The translations under genes were made by a program, and so were the position numbers. From an uncultured Clostridia bacterium (GTDB taxonomy: Bacteria > Bacillota > Clostridia > Christensenellales > CAG-314), in contig CAKPYT010000046.1 in NCBI GenBank assembly GCA_934203075.1, positions 1-64,000 on the forward strand: a stretch of DNA of 64,000 nt. Direction: 5' to 3'. Below are positions 34,162 to 42,473 of this stretch, piece by piece; position 1 is the first letter of the stretch; every line of letters begins with the position of its first letter. The notes beneath the pieces were generated by a model. That model ran no database searches, was not told the origin of the DNA, and was given only the letters and a program-made list of their open reading frames with translations.

Positions 34162-35295
34162 ATGATTTATCAGGAATTTCAAAACTTAAAACTCTCGGCT
34201 TTGGGGATGGGCTGCATGCGTTTGCCGGTTCTGGAAGGAACAACCGTGGTGGACGAAGCCGCAACGCAAAAAATGGTGGACTATGCCATGGAGAAAGGCA
34301 TCAACTATTATGATACGGCATGGGGCTATCACGAAGGGCAGTCAGAAACAGTACTGGGAAAAGCTCTCAGCCGTTACCCGCGCGAAAGTTTTTATCTTGC
34401 AAGCAAGTTTCCCGGGTACGATCTTTCCAATATGAGCAAGGTGGAAGAAATTTTCGAAAAGCAGCTGCAGAAGTGCGGTGTGGAGTATTTCGATTTTTAT
34501 ATGTTCCACAACGTTTGCGAAATGAATATCGATGCGTATTTGGATCCCAAATACGGCGTGTACGAATACTTGAAAGAGCAAAAAAGAAACGGCCGGATCC
34601 GTCATCTCGGCTTTTCTGCGCACGGAAGTTGTGAGGTCATCCGTCGCTTTTTAGAAGCCTACGGAGACAGTATGGAGTTTGGTCAATTGCAGGTGAACTG
34701 GGTGGATTGGACGTTCCAGAACGCACAACAAAAAATGGACTTGCTGAAAGAACGGCAGATTCCCGTGTGGGTGATGGAACCGCTCCGCGGGGGTAAGTTG
34801 GCTTCGCTGGGCGCCGAACAAACGGCAAAGTTAAAAACACTTCGCCCGCAGGAAGAAATTCCCGCCTGGTCGTTCCGCTTCCTGCAAACATTGCCGGAAG
34901 TGAAGGTCATTCTTTCCGGTATGTCGAATTTCGAACAGTTAAAAGAGAATATCCGGACTTTCGAAACGGAACAACCTCTCACCTCGGCGGAGTGGGAAGT
35001 TTTGCAGCAAATCGCAAAAGGCATGCTCGACCAAAAGATACAGCCTTGTACCGCTTGTCGGTATTGCACGTCCTATTGTCCGAAGCATCTGGATATTCCT
35101 TCTCTGATCGAGCTTTATAACGAACATATCTTCACCGGCGGCGGGTTTATCGCCCCCATGGCATTGCTGGCATATGCCGAGGATCAGAAACCTACGGCAT
35201 GCATCGGCTGTCGCAGTTGCGAAAGAGTTTGTCCGCAGCAAATCAAGATTTCGGAAGTCATGAAGGATTTCTGCAAAAATCTGAAACAATCTTAA
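34162..35295 (+). CDS. Aldo/keto reductase with C-terminal 4Fe-4S ferredoxin-type domain
   Basis: A 377-residue fusion. The N-terminal barrel carries ALGMGCMRLP, YYDTAWGYHEGQSETVLGKAL (catalytic Asp and Tyr region) and DFYMFHNV. The C-terminal part has two cysteine sets, CTACRYCTSYCP and CIGCRSCERVCP, each able to hold a 4Fe-4S cluster. Proteins of this architecture are common in anaerobic Firmicutes; substrates are mostly unknown. GGAGG lies upstream of ATG 34162. A terminator follows. Confidence 0.92.
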   Translation: MIYQEFQNLKLSALGMGCMRLPVLEGTTVVDEAATQKMVDYAMEKGINYYDTAWGYHEGQSETVLGKALSRYPRESFYLASKFPGYDLSNMSKVEEIFEKQLQKCGVEYFDFYMFHNVCEMNIDAYLDPKYGVYEYLKEQKRNGRIRHLGFSAHGSCEVIRRFLEAYGDSMEFGQLQVNWVDWTFQNAQQKMDLLKERQIPVWVMEPLRGGKLASLGAEQTAKLKTLRPQEEIPAWSFRFLQTLPEVKVILSGMSNFEQLKENIRTFETEQPLTSAEWEVLQQIAKGMLDQKIQPCTACRYCTSYCPKHLDIPSLIELYNEHIFTGGGFIAPMALLAYAEDQKPTACIGCRSCERVCPQQIKISEVMKDFCKNLKQS

Positions 35296-35430
35296 AAGTT
35301 TTTCGAGGAAGAGCCCGTGGGCAAAAGGCGCCCGTCGTCCTTTTCCCGAAGTACTTTCGCCTCGGAAAGAGCAGGAGTTGGCGTACGAGGAGGCGCACGT
35401 CGGCCTCTGCAAAAGCCGGGGAAGTAAAAA

Positions 35431-35460
35431 ACAGCGCAGTTTGCGCTGTCTTTTACTTTT
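35431..35460 (+). terminator. Intrinsic terminator of the aldo/keto reductase gene
   Basis: ACAGCGCA / TGCGCTGT with a 3-base loop, then CTTTTACTTTT. Confidence 0.85.
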
Positions 35461-35563
35461 ACTCTGTTTTCGTTTTTGCAAACAGGGAAAAGAATTCATT
35501 TCTGCTCCTCACGATCCATAAAGACGATCAGGAAAGGGCATTTCCGATTTTATCAAATAGAGA

Positions 35564-35688
35564 GGTCTTTTCTTATAGGGTTTCGCAGGTCGCGATCCAG
35601 CATTGGAAAGGGAATTCTATACCATGTGCTTTCCTTCTGCTTTTTGAAGCCTGCCATATTACAAAATGGGGGGCTGTAAGAAAAGACT
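35564..35688. repeat. 125-bp block bounded by imperfect 15-bp inverted repeats
   Basis: Left arm TCTTTTCTTA (35566-35575) is the exact reverse complement of TAAGAAAAGA (35677-35686). Adjacent bases extend the match to about 13 of 15. Inside, GCAGG/CCTGC and GGAAAG/CTTTCC are nested in the same order, so the block could fold as one long hairpin. It may be a small non-autonomous element or a structured RNA; neither is proven. Confidence 0.4.
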
Positions 35689-35860
35689 TTACAGAGATCG
35701 CCACCCTTGGTCCCTCAGGCAGGATTTGTAAGGAGCAAAGCGACGGAATAGCGATGGTTCGCAAGGGCGCCATCGCGTCACCTGCGAAAGGAGCAGGGGC
35801 AAACCAGGTGGCAGAGGTGTGGGCGGCACGGAAACCTTGCGGCGACAGACGGGCAAGAAA

Positions 35861-35885
35861 AAACAGCGCAATCAGCGCTGTTTTT
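35861..35885 (-). terminator. Terminator of the tRNA-Gln unit
   Basis: On the minus strand, ACAGCGC / GCGCTGT with a 5-base loop is followed by TTTTTTCTT, 7 bases after the tRNA 3' end. Confidence 0.85.
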
Positions 35886-35891
35886 ACGAAA

Positions 35892-35967
35892 TGGCTAGGG
35901 TAGCAGGATTTGAACCTGCGAAATGATGGAGTCAGAATCCATTGCCTTACCGCTTGGCGATACCCCA
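35892..35967 (-). tRNA. tRNA-Gln, anticodon CUG
   Basis: A full 76-nt cloverleaf on the minus strand. The acceptor TGGGGTA pairs with TACCCTA (one G.U). The anticodon stem ATGGA/TCCAT holds the loop TTCTGAC with CTG at the anticodon position, reading CAG. The T arm GCAGG-TTCAAAT-CCTGC is canonical, and G plus an encoded CCA ends the gene. It is a one-gene unit with its own consensus promoter and terminator. Confidence 0.96.
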
Positions 35968-35992
35968 ATACGTCCCAATCGGAACAGTTCCT

Positions 35993-36021
35993 ATTATAAA
36001 AGCAACTCGGTAGTTTGTCAA
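35993..36021 (-). promoter_or_regulatory. Consensus promoter for tRNA-Gln
   Basis: On the minus strand, TTGACA (36016-36021), 17 bp and TATAAT (35993-35998). Confidence 0.92.
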
Positions 36022-36065
36022 TAATTGAGGACGAAATAATGTAGAAAATACTTTTTTCGTATTTC

Positions 36066-36094
36066 TTGAAAAAAAGGGGCTTTTTGATTATAAT
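36066..36094 (+). promoter_or_regulatory. Sigma-A type promoter for the MGMT-family gene
   Basis: TTGAAA (36066-36071), 17 bp and TATAAT (36089-36094). The predicted start is near 36101, giving a very short leader that contains GGGAGG. Confidence 0.88.
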
Positions 36095-36110
36095 ACAAGG
36101 GAGGTAAAAG

Positions 36111-36422
36111 ATGGAAAAAGGTTTTTTCGGCGCCGTGTACCGCGTAGTCCGGCAAGTTCCGAAAGGCAAAGTCACGACGTACGGAATTGTAGCACGCCTG
36201 GCGGGGAATCCGCGTATGAGCAGGCAAGTAGGCTGGGCATTGCATGCCAATCCGGATCAATCGACGATTCCCTGCCACAGAGTGGTGAATCGGTACGGCG
36301 CATTGGCCCCGTCTTTTGCTTTCGGCGGAAAAGAAATACAAAAGTTGATGCTGGAACAAGAAGGCGTTTCCGTTCGGGAAGACGGAACGGTAGACTTGCA
36401 GCGGTATCTTTGGGAAGGATAA
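36111..36422 (+). CDS. MGMT-family protein, DNA-binding/methyltransferase domain only
   Basis: A 103-residue protein corresponding to the C-terminal domain of O6-alkylguanine-DNA alkyltransferase. It has the helix-turn-helix segment KGKVTTYGIVARLAGNPRMSRQVGWAL and the active-site IPCHRVVNRYG. The acceptor Cys is present, unlike in alkyltransferase-like (ATL) proteins, where Trp or Ala usually replaces it. The N-terminal domain of full-length Ogt is absent. It may be a minimal repair enzyme or a damage sensor. The DUF1846 gene follows after 10 bases. Confidence 0.9.
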   Translation: MEKGFFGAVYRVVRQVPKGKVTTYGIVARLAGNPRMSRQVGWALHANPDQSTIPCHRVVNRYGALAPSFAFGGKEIQKLMLEQEGVSVREDGTVDLQRYLWEG

Positions 36423-36432
36423 GGGTTTTACG

Positions 36433-37914
36433 ATGGAAAAGGGATTTAATAATCAGCTGTACGTACAAAAGCAAACGGAACGGATTTTGCAGCGCATCGG
36501 GCAGTTCGGCAACAAATTATATTTGGAGTTTGGCGGAAAATTGTTTGACGATTTGCATGCCGCACGTGTTTTGCCCGGTTTCGACCCGAATGCCAAAGTG
36601 AAAATTCTGCAAAAGCTGAAGGATCAGGCGGAGATTATTTTTTGTATCAATGCCGCAGATATCGAGCGGAACAAAATCCGTGCGGATTTCGGCATTACGT
36701 ACGGGCAGGAATTGATGCGTGTCATCGATAACTTGCGCGGCGTCGGCATTTATGTCAGCAGTATCGTCATCACACAGTATGCCGATCAGCCGGCGGCGGC
36801 TTCGTTTCGGAAAAAACTGGAAATGCACGGCGAAAAGGTATATTTTCATCGTCATACCAAAGGGTATCCTGCAGACGTTGCCACCATCGTGTCGGAAGAA
36901 GGGTACGGGCAAAACCCGTATATTCCAACAACGCGCCCGTTGGTGGTCGTAACGGCTCCCGGCCCCGGCAGCGGAAAGCTGGCCACTTGCTTAAATCAGC
37001 TTTATCACGAAAATAAGCACGGCGTACGCGCGGGGTACGCGAAATTCGAAACCTTCCCCGTCTGGAATCTGCCGTTAAAGCATCCGGTGAACGTTGCGTA
37101 CGAGGCTGCCACGGCGGATCTGAACGACGTGAATATGATAGATTATTTCCACTTGGAAAAATACGGAGAAACTACCGTAAACTATAATCGCGATCTGGCG
37201 GCCTTTCCGGTGTTGAAAACCATTTTATATCGCATCACGGGGGAGGATTTGTATCAGTCGCCTACCGATATGGGTGTGAATATGGTCGGCTACGGCATTA
37301 CGAACGATGAAATCGTGTGCAATGCCGCCAAACAAGAAGTCATTCGCCGCTACTACACTGCGTTGTGTGAGGATCGCACGGGAAACGGTTCTCGCGAAGC
37401 GGTAGAAAAACTGGAACTGTTGATGAAGGACCTGGATCTGCAGCCGTTGGATCGGGCCGTTGTCGGCGCGGCATTGCGGAAATCGCAGCAAACGGGGGTG
37501 CCGGCGGTTGCCATCGAGTTGCCGGACGGAACGATTGTTGCGGGGAAACAAAACAAACTGTTAAGCGCAACGTCCGGTGCCGTTTTGAATGCGCTGAAGG
37601 CAATGGGGGACGTGGCAGATCCCTATCAGTTGTTGGCTCCTAAGATTCTGGAACCGATTATGGCTCTGAATAAAAACGTGCTGAAGATCAAAAAGGCTAC
37701 GCTTTCACTGGAAGAAACGCTCATCACCCTTTCCATTGCGGCGTCGGTGGATTTTAATTCTCTTCGTGCGTTTAACACGCTTCCGAAATTGCGCGGTTGT
37801 CAGGTACATTCTTCTCATTTGCTGCAAAACGGAGACCTGAATTTCCTGCGTAAGCTTGGAGTCAACGTCACGATGGAACCGAAGTACTATTCCGACGCTT
37901 TATATCTGGAATAA
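36433..37914 (+). CDS. DUF1846 family protein
   Basis: A 493-residue protein with the family features: N-terminal YLEFGGKLFDDLHAARVLPGFDP, IIFCINAADIERNKIRAD, and a phosphate-loop-like TAPGPGSGKLATCLNQLYH (about 174-192). DUF1846 proteins are widespread in Firmicutes and their biochemical role is not established. KAFETFPVWNLPLKHPVN-type sequence in the middle also fits. It is the second gene of the MGMT unit and is followed by a terminator. Confidence 0.9.
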   Translation: MEKGFNNQLYVQKQTERILQRIGQFGNKLYLEFGGKLFDDLHAARVLPGFDPNAKVKILQKLKDQAEIIFCINAADIERNKIRADFGITYGQELMRVIDNLRGVGIYVSSIVITQYADQPAAASFRKKLEMHGEKVYFHRHTKGYPADVATIVSEEGYGQNPYIPTTRPLVVVTAPGPGSGKLATCLNQLYHENKHGVRAGYAKFETFPVWNLPLKHPVNVAYEAATADLNDVNMIDYFHLEKYGETTVNYNRDLAAFPVLKTILYRITGEDLYQSPTDMGVNMVGYGITNDEIVCNAAKQEVIRRYYTALCEDRTGNGSREAVEKLELLMKDLDLQPLDRAVVGAALRKSQQTGVPAVAIELPDGTIVAGKQNKLLSATSGAVLNALKAMGDVADPYQLLAPKILEPIMALNKNVLKIKKATLSLEETLITLSIAASVDFNSLRAFNTLPKLRGCQVHSSHLLQNGDLNFLRKLGVNVTMEPKYYSDALYLE

Positions 37915-38014
37915 CGGTGTGCCGGCACGAGGAAGAAAGCGGAAGGGGGATCTTTCAAAAGATTTCCGGAAAAGCAGTACACGGTTCTTCCGAATTGTGG
38001 CGGAATCAAAAATC

Positions 38015-38050
38015 AAAAAAAGCGGGAGGTATCGTTCTTCCCGCTTTTTT
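38015..38050 (+). terminator. Intrinsic terminator after the DUF1846 gene
   Basis: AAAAAAAGCGGGA / TCCCGCTTTTTT around an 11-base loop. Confidence 0.88.
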
Positions 38051-38089
38051 ACGAAACTTGTCGAGAATCGGTTTGCTTTTGGCAAATTC

Positions 38090-38118
38090 TTGACATTTTT
38101 TTTTGCCGCTGTTACACT
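38090..38118 (+). promoter_or_regulatory. Promoter of the apbE-like unit
   Basis: TTGACA (38090-38095), 17 bp and TACACT (38113-38118). Confidence 0.85.
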
Positions 38119-38137
38119 AGTCGGGTAAGAGGTCGGA

Positions 38138-40024
38138 ATGAAAAGACTATTTTCTGTATGGATTGCTCTGGTTCTGGTAGTGGCCTGCGTTCCCGTTCGG
38201 GGCAGTGCGATTACGGAGGATCAGTGGAATACCTATCTTTCCGTGGATACAACGGCAAATGCGGTGACGTATGCGGATTACGGCATCTATTTTAACACGC
38301 CCACGCAAATCGTATTTTTTTGCGATACGTCGAACGAGGCGGAAGTGACAAATTGCAAACAGGCAATCGCCGAAATGCTGCAGATGATCGAGGCAACGGA
38401 GCGTGCCGTCAGCACGGACGTCGCGACCAGCGACGTCGCGCTGTTTAACCAAACGGATTCCACTGTCGTATCCGTTTCGGCCATAACGGAGGAGATTGTA
38501 AAAATCGCCAAAGAGATGTATCGTGTGACGGAAGGGGCGTACAATCCGTGCGTGTACAATCTGGTTGACATGTATGGTTTTACGCCGCGTTGGAACAACG
38601 GCTCGCAGCAACCTTCCGAGCGGCAGGCGTACGACTATCGGGAGACTTTCCTCGATGAGGACTGGTCCTCCTTTTTACAACAGTTTTTGGATTTTGATAC
38701 CGTAGTGCTGGATGAAACCGCACATACGCTCACCAAAACGACGCAATCCAAAACGTTTTCGAAAAACGGCTACAGCGGTACGTTTAACCTGAAGTTGGAT
38801 TTCGGCGGCATCGGAAAGGGCTACATTGTCGACCGCATGACGCAGATTGCAAAAAACAGAGGGTTGACGCAAGGCTGGTTTACGATCGGCACCAGCAGCA
38901 TGCAGCTGATGGAATCGAAAGAAGAGGACAAAACCTGGAACCTTTCTTTTACGGACCCCAGAAACACTTCCATTTTCAGCCGGGCCTATCTTGCCTTTGG
39001 CGGTTTGAAGAATGAGGCGGTCAGTACCAGCGGAGATTACGAAAAATACGTAAAAGTCAATGGCAAACGTTATTGCCATATCATAGACGGGCAAACGGGC
39101 AAACCGTTGGATACGGGAATTTGTACGGCGCACGTCGTGGGGGGAAGCGCTGCCGCGGGAGACGCATTGACCACGGCGTTGATGCTGATGGGCCCGGAAA
39201 AAGCCACTTCCTTTCTTTTTAGCGATTACGCAAAAGAAAACAATTTAAAAATAGCGTTTACCGTCGAAAATGAAGACGGTTCGCTGGAAGTATTTACCAA
39301 TCAAACAAAAGAAACGGTTTCCGTGCTGGATCAACGCTATCATTTAAGCGGTTACGTGCAAAACGGGGAATACGTCTACGACCCCGTACGCAGTAAATCG
39401 CCGGTTTTGTTGTGGGTAGGGCTCGGATGCGCTGCCGCCTTGCTTGCAATCGTCTGCGCGGTTCGTGCCAAAAAGGAAAAGGCGGCACAGGGCGTTTTGC
39501 CCGCACAAAAGCGGAATTACGTCCGAATCGTGAAAAACGGCAAGTTGTTTTGCAAGGGAGACGTCGTTTTATACTCTGCGATTCTGGTGCTTCTGGTGCT
39601 TTTGTTTTCGGTATTCGTGTTTTTCCCGGAGCGGCAGGACATCAAAGAAATTCGTATCGTGTATTACGGAAACGATAGTCAGGAAACGATTTTCGTATAC
39701 GATTGGGCAAAAAAGACGTATCTCGTATCGGAACAGTGGAAAAAGCGCGTTTCCGTGGAGACGCAGGCCGACGGTCTGCACGTCAAAATGCAGTTGAACG
39801 AAGGCAGCAACGAATTGTTGATTACGGATACGTATGCAAAGATGATCGAGGCGGATTGCAGCGCCACACGGGAATGCGTGGATCATTTCCCGGCGTTGAA
39901 CGCCGGAGGGCAGGCGATCATTTGCACGCCTCATCGATTAAAGGTCATCAGCACGGGGAAAGCACAGCAGATGCAAATCGGCGGAGAAATCGGCAACGCC
40001 TTTGCAAAGGGGGCGCAATCGTGA
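38138..40024 (+). CDS. ApbE flavin transferase fused to two membrane helices and a NusG domain II
   Basis: A 628-residue surface protein. Residues 1-24 are a signal peptide. About 40-395 is ApbE (FAD:protein FMN transferase) with DFGGIGKGYIVDRM (221-234), AFGGLKNEAVSTSGDY (286-301), HIIDGQTGKPLDTG (314-327) and GDALTTALMLMG. Membrane helices lie at about 421-444 and 475-496. About 500-605 is a NusG_II (DUF1312) domain ending in ADCSATRECVDHFP...IICTPHRLKVI. ApbE links FMN covalently to extracytoplasmic redox proteins. The next gene, a Gx-type membrane protein, overlaps by 4 bases. Confidence 0.88.
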   Translation: MKRLFSVWIALVLVVACVPVRGSAITEDQWNTYLSVDTTANAVTYADYGIYFNTPTQIVFFCDTSNEAEVTNCKQAIAEMLQMIEATERAVSTDVATSDVALFNQTDSTVVSVSAITEEIVKIAKEMYRVTEGAYNPCVYNLVDMYGFTPRWNNGSQQPSERQAYDYRETFLDEDWSSFLQQFLDFDTVVLDETAHTLTKTTQSKTFSKNGYSGTFNLKLDFGGIGKGYIVDRMTQIAKNRGLTQGWFTIGTSSMQLMESKEEDKTWNLSFTDPRNTSIFSRAYLAFGGLKNEAVSTSGDYEKYVKVNGKRYCHIIDGQTGKPLDTGICTAHVVGGSAAAGDALTTALMLMGPEKATSFLFSDYAKENNLKIAFTVENEDGSLEVFTNQTKETVSVLDQRYHLSGYVQNGEYVYDPVRSKSPVLLWVGLGCAAALLAIVCAVRAKKEKAAQGVLPAQKRNYVRIVKNGKLFCKGDVVLYSAILVLLVLLFSVFVFFPERQDIKEIRIVYYGNDSQETIFVYDWAKKTYLVSEQWKKRVSVETQADGLHVKMQLNEGSNELLITDTYAKMIEADCSATRECVDHFPALNAGGQAIICTPHRLKVISTGKAQQMQIGGEIGNAFAKGAQS

Positions 40025-40710
40025 AAACTTCCAAACGTATTGCGACGCTGTCGGTGCTTACGGCGTTGGGGCTGCTGGCATTTTTAATCGAAAGTTTGTT
40101 TCCTCCGTTGTTTTTACCGGGGGCAAAAATGGGCATCAGCAATGTGTTCAGTTTGTTTACGCTGATTTTGTTGGGCCCGGCGGATGCGGTAATCCTTGTG
40201 GTGGTGCGTACCTTGCTCGGCAGTGTGTTCGGGGGCAACGTCAGTGCCTTGATTTATAGCCTTTCGGCGGGGCTGGTCAGTATCTTCGTTTCGATTTTAC
40301 TGGTCAAATGGATGCCGCGCATCAGTCTGATTGCCGTAAGCGTCACGGCAGCGGTAATGCATAATCTCACGCAAAACGTTGTGTTTTGTCTGGTGAGCAA
40401 TACGCCGCAAATGTATTTGTATTTGCCGTATCTGGCAGTGCTTGGTGTCGTTGCGGGGCTGGTCGTCGGGTTTGCCGTATTCTTTTTGGTAAAATATCTG
40501 CCGTTAAAGTATCTGACGTCTATGGGTTTCGTGCGGCAGAACGCGCCGGAAACCGAACAGGCAGAGGAGGCAGACGTACCCGTGATACGCGATGCTGCAG
40601 AACAACCGCTGCCGGAGACTTCGGCAGAACAACCGGATACGTGCGGAGAAACTCCGAAGGAAGAGGATCTTTCGCCCGGATCGGACGGAACACACGAAAC
40701 GAAAAGATAA
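40021..40710 (+). CDS. Gx transporter family / heptaprenyl diphosphate synthase component I-like membrane protein
   Basis: A 229-residue integral membrane protein with about five or six helices in the first 165 residues. It has the family pattern LFPPLFLPGAKMGISNVFSL and GGNVSALIYSLSAGLVS. The last 60 residues are an acidic, Pro/Glu-rich cytoplasmic tail. It starts at GTG 40021, overlapping the ApbE fusion stop, with AAGGGGG 8 bases upstream. The family is related to ECF S components; gene context points to flavin or quinone-linked redox chemistry at the surface. Confidence 0.82.
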   Translation: MKTSKRIATLSVLTALGLLAFLIESLFPPLFLPGAKMGISNVFSLFTLILLGPADAVILVVVRTLLGSVFGGNVSALIYSLSAGLVSIFVSILLVKWMPRISLIAVSVTAAVMHNLTQNVVFCLVSNTPQMYLYLPYLAVLGVVAGLVVGFAVFFLVKYLPLKYLTSMGFVRQNAPETEQAEEADVPVIRDAAEQPLPETSAEQPDTCGETPKEEDLSPGSDGTHETKR

Positions 40711-40764
40711 CGAGGGGTTCCCTTTCACAGAATGCCGACGGAATCCGGAAGGGGAGAAAGAAAA

Positions 40765-41451
40765 ATGAAAGACATACAAAAGTTAAAGGATGCAAAGGCG
40801 TTTTTGTTTGACCTGGACGGCACTCTCCTGGACTCTATGTGGCTATGGAACGAAGTCGACGTACGTTTTTTTCAAAAGAGGGGGTTGACGCTTCCGGAAG
40901 GGTTCATCAATCATATTGCGGTCATGCGACTGAAAGACGCAGCGGAGGATACGGTTAAAACCTTCTCCCTGAAGGAAACGCCGCAGCAAATCATAGAAGA
41001 ATGGCTGGAAGAGGGGCGCAAACTCTATGCGGAGCGGGTCACCTGTAAGCCGTTTGCCAAAGAATTTTTAAGGTTGGCACGCAGTCTCGGCAAAAAGACG
41101 GCAGTTGTCACGGCGGGCGAACCGCGTTTGTTTTTGCCGTGCCTGCAAAAACACGGAATCGCCTCCGGGTTCGATGAAATCGTAACGTTGCACCATGTGA
41201 ATCGTGGAAAAGACCATCCGGACATCTATCTATATGCGGCGCAGAGCCTTGGGTGCACGGCGGGCGAATGTGTGGTTTTTGAAGACGTACCGCAAGCACT
41301 TCAAACCGCAAAAACGGCCGGGTTCTATACGGTCGGGATTTTGGATGAAGTAACAAAAGAAGATTCGCAGCCGTTTGCGGATGAATGCATCGTGTCGTTT
41401 GAAGAAGCGTACCATGCCTTACAGCAGGCGTATGCGTCGGTCGAAACGTAA
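40765..41451 (+). CDS. HAD-superfamily hydrolase, beta-phosphoglucomutase-like
   Basis: A 228-residue phosphatase of the haloacid dehalogenase superfamily. Motif I is FLFDLDGTLLDSM (nucleophile Asp at about 16), motif II TAVVTAGEP, motif III Lys in RGKDHPD, and motif IV VVFEDVPQALQTAKTAG. The helical cap inserted after motif I fits the PGM-like subfamily. Substrate is unknown. ATG 40765 follows GGGGAG by 8 bases. It is 54 bases after the transporter gene and probably in the same unit. Confidence 0.9.
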   Translation: MKDIQKLKDAKAFLFDLDGTLLDSMWLWNEVDVRFFQKRGLTLPEGFINHIAVMRLKDAAEDTVKTFSLKETPQQIIEEWLEEGRKLYAERVTCKPFAKEFLRLARSLGKKTAVVTAGEPRLFLPCLQKHGIASGFDEIVTLHHVNRGKDHPDIYLYAAQSLGCTAGECVVFEDVPQALQTAKTAGFYTVGILDEVTKEDSQPFADECIVSFEEAYHALQQAYASVET

Positions 41452-41452
41452 A

Positions 41453-41477
41453 AAACGGGAAACGAGCCCCGTTTCTT
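41453..41477 (+). terminator. Weak terminator after the HAD gene
   Basis: AAACGGG / CCCGTTT with an 8-base loop directly after the stop codon; a short T-rich tail follows. Confidence 0.4.
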
Positions 41478-41683
41478 CGCCGAAAGCGGCCTGCCGCGGC
41501 GGTTGAGTTTTTTAGCGGGTTTGGTCGTATTTTCTTGCGGGTGTCGTAAGGCGGGGCTCCATTTTCCGTCCGGCACCCGCTTTTCTTTTGCTCGTTTTGC
41601 TGCCGTACAGGTTTTTTCTGCAGCGTCCGTGCAGTCGAAACGGCAGGGGAGGGCAAGCGGCAGAGAAAAGAATTCCGGTATTC

Positions 41684-41718
41684 AAAACGCGGGACTTATC
41701 AAAAAAGTCCCGCGTTTT
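41684..41718. terminator. Bidirectional terminator between convergent genes
   Basis: A perfect 14-bp stem, AAAACGCGGGACTT / AAGTCCCGCGTTTT, with a 7-base loop. Confidence 0.9.
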
Positions 41719-41748
41719 CTGAAAGTTTAGGGTAATCGTTTTTTTGCT

Positions 41749-42468
41749 TTATTTGTGGTTTCTGATCTTTTTCACGTTGCGATTCATCCACCGTCTGCCG
41801 ATCAGCCGATAAATGACTTTTTTCAGTGCGCCCATCTGCTGACCGTGTTCTTTCAGGAGGGAATCCGGGTCCGGATACACGCCGTAATCGCACACGATTC
41901 CTTCCTTCTGAATGTAGGTATCGCAGCAGTCGAATTGTACGGGAGGGTGCAAGAAATCTTTCGTTGCCACGCCGTATCCCGTAAACGAGCCGTCTGCCTG
42001 TGGGGAAAACTTCTTTTGCAGAGCGGAAAGGTAGGGAGCATCCAGAATAAATCCTTCCAGATGGTACCAGGTACCGCATACAAAAGTTTCTACGTAGCTA
42101 TGAAAAATTTCCTGCGGGGCGGCCCGGTACACAATGCCCGTCATGGCGCCTTTTTGCAGGGTTTTGTCTATCGTAAAACCATGAATCCGGCAGGGGATTC
42201 CGCACGCTCGTAAAAGCGCCATCAACAGGGTCCCCTTGGTGTTGCATTGCCCGTATCCGTCTTTCAATACCAGAGAAGCCTTTCGGTTATCCTTCGCGTT
42301 GTATCCGAAAAGGATCTCGTCCTTTACAAAATTGTAAATTGCCCCGACTCTTTCCTCTTCCGGCAGCGTCTTCCATTTTCTGCTTTCGATCAGGTCTTGT
42401 ATCGTCTTGCTTGAAAAATCAAGCATTTTCGTTTCTTTGCAATACGTTGAAAATTCTTGTTCCGTCAC
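41749..42468 (-). CDS. Transglutaminase-like domain protein
   Basis: A 239-residue cytoplasmic protein of the transglutaminase/protease-like fold. The catalytic Cys is in KDGYGQCNTKGTLLMALLRACGIPCR, and HSYVETFVCGTWYHLEGFILD provides the His and a downstream Asp. No signal peptide is seen. Bacterial members are often peptidases or amidases of unknown target. It lies 5 bases downstream of the methyltransferase gene on the same strand, so they form a two-gene operon. Confidence 0.85.
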   Translation of the reverse strand: MTEQEFSTYCKETKMLDFSSKTIQDLIESRKWKTLPEEERVGAIYNFVKDEILFGYNAKDNRKASLVLKDGYGQCNTKGTLLMALLRACGIPCRIHGFTIDKTLQKGAMTGIVYRAAPQEIFHSYVETFVCGTWYHLEGFILDAPYLSALQKKFSPQADGSFTGYGVATKDFLHPPVQFDCCDTYIQKEGIVCDYGVYPDPDSLLKEHGQQMGALKKVIYRLIGRRWMNRNVKKIRNHK

Positions 42469-42473
42469 TTTTT

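Larger units (their letters stand above)
35296..35891. other. Non-coding stretch of about 600 bp between the aldo/keto reductase and tRNA-Gln
   Basis: It holds a terminator for each flanking unit (35431-35460 and 35861-35885) with nearly the same ACAGCGC stem, and between them about 400 bp without a believable gene. The middle contains the long inverted repeat listed separately. Reading frames here give low-complexity, proteins-unlike translations. Confidence 0.5.

Noticed and set aside
35573..36250. 225-codon minus-strand frame across the tRNA-Gln gene
   Set aside because: It runs through a tRNA, its promoter and terminator, and has no coding character.
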